From the NCBI GenBank assembly GCA_025769875.1, contig JAGFNK010000075.1:62001-126000 (forward strand): DNA of 64,000 nucleotides, read 5' to 3'. A program made the translations under genes and the position numbers. Source of the DNA: Russula earlei (lineage: Eukaryota > Basidiomycota > Agaricomycetes > Russulales > Russulaceae). Positions 26,908 through 37,506 of this stretch are shown here, in pieces. Within the stretch, counting starts at the first letter, position 1. Each line of letters opens with the position of its first letter. The notes beneath the pieces were generated by a model. It saw only the letters and a list, made by a program, of their open reading frames with translations. It was not told where the DNA came from and ran no database searches.

Positions 26908-29342
26908 AACACGTAGATCATGATCCGGACCCGTCGCGCATACGTAGAGGGGCGAGAGCTCAGCAGGGATGAAACGAGACAGATAGGAATGGCTGGCTGG
27001 CCCTGGTCCGTGGTTCTTTTCTCCTCCCTTTTCTCTCTCTTTTTTCGCTCGGCTGGGCTTGCCCTGTTCCCTTTATCTCTGTTTGGTTTTAATCTCTTCC
27101 ATCTATCGTCTATACCTCATATCCTTCCGTTTCCTCTCAATCAATCCCCGAGTTCTTGTATGTGCTTGCATCTGCGACCTTAACGCTAATCACAATACTT
27201 TCTTTGTCTTATGCATGTGCATGATGAAGCTGAGGAATCATGATGATAGGAACACAAAAATATGGCTCTTTTTGCATAATTTTTTTTTGTCCCGTTTCGC
27301 CCTGTTCTTCCATTATTTCGCAGTGGATTTGCCATACAAGTTTACACGCTCCGTCCTTGCCGCCAATGAAATGACCGAGGTGGCTCCAAGTCAGGTCGTT
27401 TCATGAGCGTGCCGTGGTCTGTCCGTCAAGGTGCCAGAGACCGTTTATCGCCTTGGCGTTGGGTACTCGCAAAAGAATACGGATAATGTTTGAAGTTGGA
27501 GAGAATTTGGCCAAGCAGACCCCAACTACCATTCGGATTCACAAACAGTCACAACAATTCACAAACGTCCATACAACCAACACTTCGCGTGGACACTGAG
27601 AACGAACTTCAAACAGGACATTTCCACAAAAGTCAGGTTCGCAATAGCAGCCGTCGCCGCAAGAGCTGGTGAGAGAGTAAGACAAAACATGTCGACATGT
27701 CGACGGCGCGGTAGAAACAGATCGTACGAGCAGTATTGAGTGCAGCCGCAAGCCATAGTTGGTTGTTTGTGTGGGTCATGAGGGCGCACGGTGACGTATA
27801 TAAATGGAGAACGGGAGGGAGAGATAAACTTACTGCCGTGCCTTGTGGCGGTGACTGAGCGGGGTGAAGGCATAAAACCCTTCCGAGATGGCGTCCCCGC
27901 GGAGACCGTCCTTCGTCGCTCGCAAGACGTCAGACCGTGAGAAATAAACGGCCGGACAATTCAAATTTTAGACGAGGATGGACGGAAAAAGAAGGCGGCG
28001 TATTGTCGTACAGTACAGCTTCATCCCGGGCGGGCGTCGGTGGGATTGATCTGCTGATCTGCTGCTGCTGCGCCCCATCCCCACTTGTGGGAGCGGGGGG
28101 ACAAGCGTGTGATGCTGATGGTTCGCTCGCGCTCCGCTGTGTCACCTCGGGGACCCCAGGCCTCTTTCTGCCCGTCCAAGTGGAGAGGTGGGTATCTCGA
28201 GGCGACGGCCTTGCGGCTGAGCGCCCTCCCCCCCGTCCAAGGAAAAAGTACGGCATCATCCTCCGACGGGGGGGGGGCGTTCGGGTTCACCTGCCAGCAG
28301 ACGCGACAACAGAAGCGCAGCGCGCACACGGCTCATTGGTAGTGGTGGCGCAGCGCAGGCGGTCCTCATGATCACAACGACACGTCATGCGCCACGGACG
28401 GGCGAGGCTTGGGCTCGATTCGAAAGACGACCGACTGGGCCGTCTCCCCCCCCCCCCCCTCCGTGCTCATTTCGTCCCCTCGTGACGAATCGTGGGGCCC
28501 GACCCGTCCGTCCGCGGCGGGGCTTTTCGAAACGTGGCGCGGTCGGGCCCGATGGCGCGGGAGGGTCCATCCAGGGGACGAGACGGCCCAGGCCGAGACA
28601 GATACCACGGTGTGTGGGACCCGTTGTTGACGACCCTGCTGCTTGCCGGGTGAGAGTGAAAGAGGCTGACCGGGTGACCGCGCGACGTGGCGTGAGCTGC
28701 TTTGGCTCGTCGACCAACGACCAACCTCAACCTCGAACAACTCTCGGGCGGCCCGGCCGCGACATGTGGTCGGTTTGTATATTTGGATCCTCACACTTCA
28801 CCTCTGTCCTGCGTCTCCCTCGTGTTTGTTTGTTTGATGGACAGCTCTCCCGACAGGACCTCGCTCTGTCTTACGACGGTGGCGATGTGCTCGATTTTCC
28901 GAGGCGGTTCCGGCGAGGCGCAATTGAGGAGAGAGAAACCCTCGCAAGTGTAGGTGGAACCGAATCACATGAGCCTGCTCGGTGCATGAACCCTCGACGC
29001 CCATACATACAGCCCTACAGCGGCAACAACAAGGGACAACGCATAGCTTGGTTTGCGGCGGATCATCCATCACCCATCATGGGCTATGCACATCATCCGT
29101 CCTCCTACGTCTGAGAAACAAAATAAAGATAAAAGGGTTTGAGCCCATTTCGACCTTCTCGAATCCCCCTCGTACAGAGCTTTCCACACCAGTCAAGATA
29201 CACGGACGGCGAAAAAAAAAAAAAAAGGCACGGATAAAACAACAGTAGGGAAAAGGCGGTACACATGCAGAGAATACTGTTACAGTACATCGATCAAAAA
29301 AAAAAAAAAGGTTTCGATACTCCATTATGCGCCATTTTTGGG
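26908..29342. other. Convergent intergenic region with GC-rich block
   Basis: It lies between the 3' ends of RSP5 and the minus-strand DUF6535 gene. The segment 27930-28800 is GC-rich with long overlapping open frames in several phases, which GC-rich DNA gives for free. A poly-C tract sits at about 28447-28457, and poly-A tracts at about 29212-29225 and 29296-29308. I found no domain, signal peptide or convincing splice model, so no gene is called. Confidence 0.35.
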
Positions 29343-31479
29343 TCAACCGGCCAACGACGGCACTTCAGCAACGGTTGTGAGGGATAATGGTTCGTCCCGA
29401 AGCAGATGATGGCACGATGCGGATCCCGGGGACGAGGCAGGGTCTCCGGAGAATGCTGTTTTGGACGAGTCATGCGACCACTTGCTGTACGGAGCGGCAG
29501 TACCGTGCCGTCGATCCAGAGTGAGGCCATGCTCGTGAAGCACAGGGCAGCCGAGATCAGCAACTACTTCAGCTGCTCCACAATCCTCTGGAAGCTGGGC
29601 TCGGACGAGGTCTTGATCGAGGCTGGTAATCGTACGGCGCACGGCGTCTGCCGCAGTGGCGTCGAGGTAGCGCTTCCAACCGCACCACGTGCCCTGTTTC
29701 GCAAATATTCCGGAGAACTGCTTCTGCGTATCGGGCGTGGCCTCGCCGGCGCGGATGCTATCCGTGAGGTGCTTCACGGTCGTGTTGACCATGAACGACA
29801 CGTCTCCGTCTGCGTCTGCCACGCTAAACGGTAGGGCGGTCAGGAAAGCGCCGAGAACCATTAACGGTCCGTCGCGCGCGACGATCTCCAGCTCGGCCGG
29901 TAATGTGACCCCAGAGATCACCTCAATGGAGCGAACCAGATGCTGGCCACGATTGGCCCAGTGAGACCTCTTCGTCGGCGCCCACGCTGAGACGTCGGCG
30001 AACTCGCGCAGGCACGCACGGACTGCGAGGGCGGCGGTACACCAAGCGATGACTGCAATATCAGTGTCGACGTCATTCCTGAGGGTCGAGAGTGCATTCG
30101 CTGTTTCCGCGCCGAAGAGAGTGTCCCAGTACAGAGCGCTCGTGCCAGGCGAACTTCTCTGTGATGTACCACGTCGCGCGCATACATGCAATGGCGCGTC
30201 CTTTGCGGATATGCCATTCCAGGGCGCAAGACGAGCTTGCGCAGGTCTGAAGGAGTCGGCCAATGTTCCATCCAAGGCGGACATCGGGGTCTTCTAGTAG
30301 TTGCCCGATGGTGAACTGCGGATAGTAGTGACGTTCGGTGTCAAGGAATCGGGGAATGGCGGCGATGAAGGACTCAAAATCGCCGTGAGCCTCCACAGAG
30401 GATATTGCCCATCGCAAAGAGTGAGCATCCCGGTTCGAAAGGGTCCTTTCTAGATCGCGTTCAATGACCCGTACAACGCCCCCACTATATCGTTCTCGGC
30501 AGGCGCTGATTATTTTGGGGAGACGAAGGCGTGAAAAGGTGCTATCGGGGGAGATGATTGATGTGAAACTTTGAGTGATGTAGAGAGCGGTTAGCCAAAT
30601 GAGTTGCACGGCGCGCCACAGAAAGTCAGAGATCGGTGTCTTGAAAGGGGAAGAGAGGTTGATCAGCGGCGAGATCAACAGGAGGATGTATAATGTTCCG
30701 ACGACGGAGTACGCAGCCAGTGCCGTGTACGCCACGATGTTGTGAAAGGAAAAGAAATATGTGATCAGGCCAGCACCGAAAAGCAGAATGGACAGATGGA
30801 GAAGTAGGGGGATACCGTCGATGACTTGGTCCAAGCGATATCGACTGAGGCCATCGAAAAGATAAGCCCTAATCCTCGCGCGCGTCGAAGGGGTGGGATG
30901 ACATTGGGAATAAGATAGGTATTGCTGGATCCACTGTTGGACCAAAATCACGCTGAGCGCACAGGTGAGACTGAGGGCCAGACTGAGGGTCCACAGCACA
31001 CTCGCAGCGATATCTAGGTCCGCGGGACGGGTGGGCAGGACATCGGGAAAGGGAAAGAGGGTTGCGTCAGCCGGCTGAGCAAGTTGAAGCGATATTTGGG
31101 TGAGCAGCAATTCTGTTGAACGTTGTCTGAGTCCGCCAATGACCGTGACCAAAAATATCGAATCAACGATGGAGGAAAGTGCCGCCTAACGGTATTTTCA
31201 GGTAAACATCGCACAATACAAGATGGCACATACGAAGGTTAGAGTAGTGTTGGTTTGCCTTCTCCACCGGCCTGCAAGCTGTTGGTCGTGCTTTTCCGCT
31301 TGGGAGATATATAGTGGCCACATGTCTCTATTCGAACTTTGCAGCCGTTGTTCTGCAATGAACGAGCATGCGTCAGTCCCGAACGGCATGAATATGGCAC
31401 GAAGGTGACCTTCTGTCAGCGGTATGGAGATGCCTGTAGGGTGTGGGTTCAAGGAGGTGGGTGATGGAGTACCCTTCAT
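29343..31479 (-). CDS. DUF6535 membrane protein, apparent frameshift
   Basis: Start ATG at 31479. Exon 1 31479-31401, exon 2 31352-31234 (MWPLYISQAEKHDQQLAGRW, the DUF6535 entry motif), then a GTATGT...GTTAG intron (31233-31186). The main exon begins ALSSIVDSIFLVTVIGG. Four hydrophobic segments follow: SVLWTLSLALSLTCALSVIL, IPLLLHLSILLFGAGLITYF, LAAYSVVGTLYILLLISPLI and FLWRAVQLIWLTALYI. Then comes a cytoplasmic helical C-terminal half. Near 30150 coding passes from the frame ending ATWYITEKF to the one reading TSALYWDTLFGAETANAL, continuing to 29343. No intron of normal size fits, so I infer a one-base shift or sequence error. It is related to the two DUF6535 genes at 50.6 and 54.7 kb but far more divergent. 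Function of the family is unknown. Confidence 0.72.
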
Positions 31480-31999
31480 CCAAAAGTTGCAATCCCCTGC
31501 CAAGGTACATACTGAGACTCGCCTGGAAAGCGGGCACGATTAGAGGTTATACCTTGCTCATTTTCAACGACCATGTCGACGGGGGTTTGAAACATACAGT
31601 AGTGCTTTTTTTCCCTTTCGCCGCGTCTTATTGGGCTTGCTTGGCTGCTGGGGTTGTCAAAGAGAACGGAGAGGATGATCCGGGAACGCCACTATATACC
31701 ACAGAGAAGGGACCCGTGACAGTGCGCACCGCAACTCAGATGCTAGTATTATGTGGATCGAGTCAATACAACGCCCGTCACTGGACTTATACCAGGAATG
31801 GGCTGTGTCCAAGGACCCGTCACGGAGCCGGAAAGGTGCTATTTAGGTCAATGAGCACGATAGGGAGAAAACCACCTACTTTGACCCCCCCACGCCCCAG
31901 TCCTAGCCAAGCGATTAAAAAGCGTGAACGTATAGAGGCCTGTCAGCTTACCTTTCTCCCATCGCCTTCACGAGAGGAAACCAAGACGGGTCGGCTGCG
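31480..31999. promoter_or_regulatory. Divergent promoter region
   Basis: 520 bp separates the DUF6535 start (31479, minus) and the coiled-coil gene start (32000, plus). A CTATATACC sequence at about 31692 is the only TATA-like motif noted, too far from either start to be decisive. Confidence 0.35.
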
Positions 32000-33486
32000 A
32001 TGGCTGGCCCCGCCACATCCTCGGTGCGCTCCTTTCGTGGCGTGGCGAGATTATGATGACATAATCGCTCCCACATCTCCTTCTCAGTCACTTCTTTATC
32101 CTCAACCCGCCCCTGAGAACCTGTGCGAGGTACGGAACATCCTCGCGCACATCTCCAGCACAGCGGACCAGTCGACATATGTCTCAGATCATATCAAGGC
32201 GACAATCAGAGTGTGCACGCGCCAGCTCGAAGCAGAATGTTCAAAACTCGTCAACTTGACCCAACTCGCCCACCGTGCCTCGAACGATTCCGCCGATGTG
32301 CTTCGCTCGAGGATCCATTTTCACGACGCTCTCGATGACCGTATCCTTGAGCTCTCGACCCTGCGCTCCAAATTTGTTGACAGCCGTCGAGCCTTCCGCG
32401 AGCAGCCGAACAGGCTTCTCGCGGATGGAACGCGGGAAGGTGAGGATATACCCCAAAGCGGTCAATGTCTTCGTCCCTTACTCATGGATCCTCGATAGCC
32501 AGAGGTCGTTTCCACGATGGGATGCTTTCGGAATTGAGACCGCTTTTCAATACGATTGACAAGTATTACAATGAAGTCAACGTCTCACTACGCATGGAGG
32601 AGGAATGCCTCAAGAAGATTCGCCGCTCGTTGCGCGTTACTCCAGACGACAAACGTCGGTGGGAGTATATCCACGATGCATGCAAGGAGGCGTCTGCTTT
32701 ATTGACATCAGAGGTAACCTCGACGTCTTCCAGGTGAATCATCGCTGACAGCACGCTACTAGACACTACCACCAACCCCCCACTCCCCCCAGCTCATTGT
32801 GAGTGCCTTCATCGTTCGTCTTGCTTTTCCTGTAAATCTAACGTCTTTTCTCAGAACAACAAGGCTGCTCATAATATCAAGACGCTCGCCCAAGTGGTCT
32901 CGGACGCACGCAAACGTCTCTTACAGGCCCACCAGGACATCGCGGAACTGACCCAACATCCGCAGTTTGGTCTGCTGCGGCTCCGAAGCGAGTACACGCG
33001 CAGCGAGAACACGTGCCGGCAGAGGATCAACGACGTGCTCCAGTTCTCCGAACAATTCTTGCGCTCCTTCGTCCAAGTGCCCCCGCTCGATGACTTCCGG
33101 GATCACCTCCTCCCCTCAGCCGCTGCGTCCTCGACTCAAATCCTTGAGGACGTTGGCAGGAAAGTCCAGAGTAGCAGTGAGCCTTTGTCCCCTCAGGGCC
33201 ATGCTGATGATCCGCCAACTGATTTATATATTCTCCCCTGCCAGAGTATGCCGTCCTCGCTGTACTCCCGCAACTCAATGATGATTTCGCTCGCTTCGAC
33301 CATTGTTTACCCATTGCCAACGCATCAATGCAGCACACGTATTGTGCTCTTCACAGGCTGGTGCAACCCCTGGAACAGCCAGACGACCCTCATCAAGGTG
33401 TCTTTCGCACGATGAAGCCCACGCAGCTCAGGGAGGAGCAGCGCACTTACGCGGATCTCGGGAGGCAGTGGGGGGCTCAGTCATAG
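32000..33486 (+). CDS. Coiled-coil protein of unknown function with a 6-nt microexon
   Basis: Exons 32000-32041, 32088-32439, 32499-32713, 32793-32798, 32855-33176 and 33245-33486 join in frame to 392 residues. The start is MAGPATSSVRSFRG, then ENLCEVRNILAHISSTADQS. The protein is mostly alpha-helical with heptad-like stretches (LVNLTQLAHRASNDSADVLR, ARKRLLQAHQDIAELTQ, RQRINDVLQFSEQFLRSF) and ends RTYADLGRQWGAQS. Exon 4 is only CTCATT (Leu-Ile), flanked by CCCCCCAG and GTGAGT. Skipping it also keeps the frame. No family is recognised. A cytoskeletal or scaffold role would be guesswork. Confidence 0.75.
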
Positions 33487-33494
33487 CACGTTCA

Positions 33495-33715
33495 GTGCGA
33501 TCGTTTTCGCAAGCTCAAGGGCCATCTCGCCTTGCTTCTACCACTGTTTGGCTATCGTCAACGTATTGATGCAGCGCGCGGATCGTACACTTCAAAGGCT
33601 GGTGAAACCTGTGGAGTGGCTGGGTGAACCGCATCAACGTGTGCTTCGCAGGATGATGCTCGTCCAGATCTTGGGCAGCAGTAGGGTGCTCAGTTATAGC
33701 ACTGAGAGCGCAATA
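33495..33715 (+). repeat. Decayed tandem copy of the preceding gene's last exon
   Basis: The sequence reads CLAIVNVLMQRADRTLQRLV and GEPHQRVLRRM, which parallels CLPIANASMQHTYCALHRLV and DDPHQGVFRTM in the last exon at 33245-33486. Both copies end near GGTGCTCAGT(C/T)ATAGCAC. It has no start or splice context of its own. Confidence 0.6.
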
Positions 33716-34158
33716 TCGTTTCTCCACGGGAGCCTCTCTCGAACCCCTCTCGCGCTCTTCATGACAGCTTAACTGTCTTGTATAAATTAAACTTATACCA
33801 ATTATAATATCAGCGGAGGTAGCTCAATCGTGCAAATACAATTCAGGATACCCACACTTTGCGTCCGAGTCCCTGTCATACTTTTTGTCACAGGCGAATA
33901 TTTCACCGCAGAGACGGATCGTTTGTCCCGCAGACATTTTCGTTGTTGAATAATGACGATGTTCGCTCGAACATGTATCACAAAAATTCAAATTTCCTCT
34001 TGTTCGAGTTACATGCGAGGGACAGATATATATGGGCACGCTGGAATCACCAGCCGCGTCAGACAAGCGCTACAAAGATACCAGTATCCAGTACCGGCCA
34101 GCAGAACTCGAAGCTCGCAGGCCTAAGCATTTGCCATCATGCGCATTGGTGGGCGTTC
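33716..34158. other. No gene recognised
   Basis: AT-richer spacer after the coiled-coil gene, without supported features. Confidence 0.35.
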
Positions 34159-35450
34159 TCAATGTTCGAAGTGCTCCTTCCCACGGTGGTGGCGGGATTT
34201 TCCGTGGTGTCCGTGGTGTCCGTGGTGGTGTTCATGGTGGTCGTGGTGGTGTCCGTGGTGTCCATGGTGGTGGTGTCCATGGTGTCCGTGGTGATGGTGG
34301 TGTCCATGGTGTCCGTGGTGGCTGGTGGCGGTGTCCATGGTGTCCATGGTGGTGGTGTCCGTGGTGTCCGTGGTGGTGGTGGTGGTGGTGGTGTCCATGG
34401 TGGCTGTGGAGATCACGGCGTTCATGGTCGTGGTCGCGGTGGTCCTCTTCGCCCCCGTAGGAGTCGCTGTCCCCTTCGTTCTCGTAGGAGTCGTCCTCAT
34501 GAGGGTAGCGATCGTGGTCCCAGTGGTCGTGGCCTTGATCCTTCGCGCTCAGTCGTCCTCGCCGTTCTCGCGTACGTTCAACGGGTGATTGTCGCGCTTG
34601 ACCACGAGCTCGTATTGTCTCTTCTCATGCTTGTGGCCGTGGTGCTTGTGCTCGTGCTTGTCACTGTGCTCGTGCTTGTGTACGCGTTCGTCCTTGTGAT
34701 TGAGCCCGTGCTTTTGATCGTGCCCGTGCTTTTGATCGTGCCCGTGCTTTTGATCGTGCCCGTGCTTGTGATCGTGCCCGTGCTTTTGATCGTGCCCGTG
34801 CTTGTGATCGTGCCCGTGCTTTTGATCGTGCCCGTGCTTGTGATCGTGCCCGTGCTTGCGTTCGCGTTCGTGCTTGTGCTTGTGCTTGCGATCGCCCTTG
34901 TGCCCGTGCTTGTGCTTGTGTTTGCGATCGTGCTTGTGTTCGCCCTTGTGCCCGTGCTTGTGCTTGTGCTTGTGCTTGTGCTCATTATCTCGTCTTTCCA
35001 TGTCGTCCCTGTGAGAATCGCGGCGTAAAATGTTGCCTTTATAGGAGTCGTCAAATGGAGGAAGGGAGTAGTCAGGTGGAGGAAGGAGGTCCGGAGTTTC
35101 TGCGGCAGGGCTGTTGCCGAGTAGAGTGGTCACATTTCTGAGTAGGTCGGTCACATTTCTGAGTAAAGCGGAAATGTCGTTGGACTGTGTGTTGTAATGG
35201 GGGGGGATAGCATTGGGATGCAGCATTGGGTTGGGATCCGATCCTGTGACTGTTGAGTTCGCTTGACAGTTTCCGCATTTCGCTTGTGGGATGATTATAT
35301 TGGTGATGTTGAAGAAATTACCCGTGAAGGGACCCCCGCTAGGAGGCGACACATTGGTCCCGTTCGTTGAGTTTGTGTGATTCGTGGTGCTGGACAAATC
35401 CCTCCGTTGTTTCACGCTCCTGCATACGCTCTCTCGATGAGTTGCCAAAG
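34159..35450 (-). CDS. Histidine-rich repeat protein, frame broken in the repeats
   Basis: A minus frame open from 35475 to 34549 begins with a glycosylation-rich part (NHTNSTNGTN, NFFNITN, two LLRNVT). It then has about nine six-residue KHGHD(H/Q) repeats and ends KHEKRQYELVVKRDNHPLNV. One base later a second frame continues (DQGHDHWDHDRYPHEDDSYE), and after a further shift a third gives HHGHHGHHHHGHHGHH to a TGA at 34159. KR and RR pairs resemble Kex2 sites. Such His blocks bind Ni, Zn or Cu. No ATG fits the 5' end: the frame starts just past an acceptor-like TTTTTAG at 35451, where the neighbouring secreted-protein gene stops. It may be a former or alternative C-terminal exon of that gene. 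Expression is uncertain. Confidence 0.45.
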
Positions 35451-36158
35451 CTAAAAATGGAGAGGAGACACCCACCCGCTTGGCGCTCCGGGAGACGAGA
35501 CGAGCGTGTAGAGCTGCACGCCGTCAGGGACAGGCGAGTTTAATGCGGGACATGAGCCCGGAGGGTTTACGGCGGTGATATTAGGAGGCAGATTGCCTTT
35601 CTGGTCGCCGCTGAACTTCGTGAAGTCAGAACTCGCAAACTGGCAATGGTATAAACCATGGAGTTCTGTGTTCCTCGGCCCCTTCTGACAATGCGGGACT
35701 TGTAAACCATCAGCCTAGGAATACGCACCGATCATCAAACAAATTTGGTGAGCGATAGCGATGGTATGTGGACAGATGACAGCAACATACTGCATCCCTA
35801 GGTTGTTGTACAAAGATCTGGGCCAGCCGGATCATGTCTGGGTTACTTTTGAGGGTCTTAGCGACGTCGATCATGGTGTCAGCGGCGTCTTGCTGGTCAC
35901 AAACTGATGCGGTAGCGAGAAGGGTAGTAGCAGAGACCTGTGAGACAGTGTTGCAAACATCACCCCCGCTAGCGGTAGTCTAGAGATGTGCATAAGTAGG
36001 CCGGTCACGATGCACGAGGAGGTCACGCGCACACAAGCCTGCATCCACTGCAGCGTCGAGTCTGGGGTCTGCTGTACGACGCGTTTTTGCAGAGACACCG
36101 CAGAGGAAGCAGAGGCTGCCGCTAGCAACGCCATCAAGGCGTTACTTAGTTGAACCAT
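35451..36158 (-). CDS. Secreted six-cysteine protein
   Basis: Exons 36158-36033, 35979-35791 and 35714-35451 are all phase 0 and give 192 residues ending at the TAG at 35451. The start MVQLSNALMALLAAASASSA is a signal peptide followed by VSLQKR, a probable Kex2 processing site. The mature part has six cysteines (MQACTT, DVCNTV, SVCDQQ, PHCQKG, YHCQFA, GSCPAL) and the phrases AADTMIDVAKTLKSNPDMIR and PDGVQLYTLVSSPGAPSG. I recognise it as a fungal secreted-protein type of unknown function. The terminal WVSPLHF may be an artefact if the true last intron removes it. It is divergently transcribed from the cyclo-ligase gene. Confidence 0.75.
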
Positions 36159-36261
36159 GGTTGACGAGAAACAGTGGAGAAGAAAGAGTGTGGGAAGGAA
36201 GCGAGCGCCAGGCTCTAGAGAGTCAAGGGTAAGACTGCCAGTGAAGGCATGCCATCAGAAC

Positions 36262-36272
36262 CTTTTATAAGC
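36262..36272 (-). promoter_or_regulatory. TATA-like box
   Basis: TTATAAAAGG on the minus strand about 105 bp before the ATG at 36158 of the secreted protein. The 318-bp gap to 36477 serves as a bidirectional promoter. A CTCCT pentamer run precedes the cyclo-ligase ATG. Confidence 0.5.
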
Positions 36273-36476
36273 GGTGGGTGGGTGGTGACAGGCGAGATAA
36301 AATGAGACGAGCAAGCATGATACCAGTAGATGCCATGAACTAACTGAGGAGGTCCTACAAGTTCATTACTTACGATCTCTCTCAGCTCGGTTAGTCGCCA
36401 AACGATCCATCAACGGCAACCCGGCACGTCGGCACGTCGGCACGCCTTCATCTCCTCTCCTCTCCTCTCCCCCACG

Positions 36477-37506
36477 ATGTCCACCGCCATCTTGACTTCC
36501 AGGAAAAAGGCCTTGAGGAAATCATTATCATCCATCATTCGTGCGCTCTCGCGCGAGGATATCCGCACCCAATGTGGCTATCTCAACTCCAAAAGCATTT
36601 CGACGACATTAATCTTGTTTGCAGCCAGTGCAATCGTCGCCCGGGTCCTCTCTTCGCCTTGGTTCCATGAGGCCGCTACTGTGAGCTGCTACCTGAGTAT
36701 GCCCGTGGGCGAGGTGGACACTTCCGCGATAGCATCAGCCATCGTTCACTCGGGTAAGAAACGGTGCTCTGATGCGGCTCCTTTGCCAGAATTCGTACTT
36801 ATTCGTAATTCGCATTTGTCTGAGCTGAAATCTGCCTCAGGGAAACATTTGTTCGTGCCAAGGGTGGATCCCGTACTCCCAGGAGGGATGGACCTGCTCA
36901 AGATCTATGACAGCGAAGACCTGAGATTGCTGCCAAGTGGCGTCTGGGGGATTAAAGAACCGGCCTTCCATCACCATGACGTGCCTAGGATGAAAGGTAG
37001 GTGTCATCCACTCTCGATCCCTTCGAGAGATTCACCGATTGATGATAAACGGAACGGGGTAACAGCAATGGACGGGGACAGTATTCCGTTAGACGTCATT
37101 TTGCTCCCAGGTAAAGTTCGGGACGCTCAACTTGTAGATGCATATGAGGATTCAACTCAATACGCTTAACCAGGCGTGGGATTCGATCGATCTCTCTCTC
37201 GGCTCGGACACGGCAAGGGCTACTACGACCGTTTCCTCTCCTCGTACTCTGCCCTGGCTTCGGCTCGCGGGCACCCAAAGCCTCTCTTCGGTACCTCTCA
37301 CGTTTAGTCGATCAACTGTCACACTTACACCGTTCGGCCTTCTTTTCTTTACTACCGCTTTCCCAGTCGCACTGGCCTTGAGAGAACAAGTATTGGCCAT
37401 AGACCAAGTCCCCGTCGGCGCGAACGACGTGCCCGTCGATATGATCGTCACACCCGACGAGGTGATTACCGTCGATGGCGATTCGAGCACACAGCTGAGA
37501 CATTAA
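36477..37506 (+). CDS. FAU1: 5-formyltetrahydrofolate cyclo-ligase (MTHFS)
   Basis: Exons 36477-36573, 36625-36753, 36841-36996, 37066-37110, 37174-37290 and 37367-37506 (all junctions phase 1) encode 227 residues, the usual size. The enzyme converts 5-formyl-THF to 5,10-methenyl-THF with ATP. The N-terminus has lysine and arginine residues (TSRKKALRKSLSSI) as in ATP-binding members. Then come VSCYLSMPVGEVDTSAI, GKHLFVPRV, GVWGIKEP and IPLDVILLPGVGFD. The ATP/folate signature is LGHGKGYYDRFL, and VDMIVTPDEVITVDG is the family's conserved end. Five small introns were needed; each has GT..AG ends. Confidence 0.92.

Noticed and set aside
28368..29114. 248-codon ORF
   Set aside because: GC-rich DNA with equally long frames on other phases, no domain, no splice or promoter support.
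31443..32498. 351-codon plus-strand ORF as one gene
   Set aside because: Only its 3' part is coding (exon 2 of the coiled-coil gene); the 5' part is promoter between divergent genes, and a better ATG with splice sites lies at 32000.
33810..33850. tRNA-like GGTAGCTCAATCG
   Set aside because: No acceptor stem or T-loop (GTTCRA) follows at the right distance.
33859..35028. Plus-strand Val/Leu/Pro repeat ORF of 389 codons
   Set aside because: It is the antisense shadow of the minus-strand His-rich repeat; the valine-rich repeat is just the complement of CAC/GAC codons.
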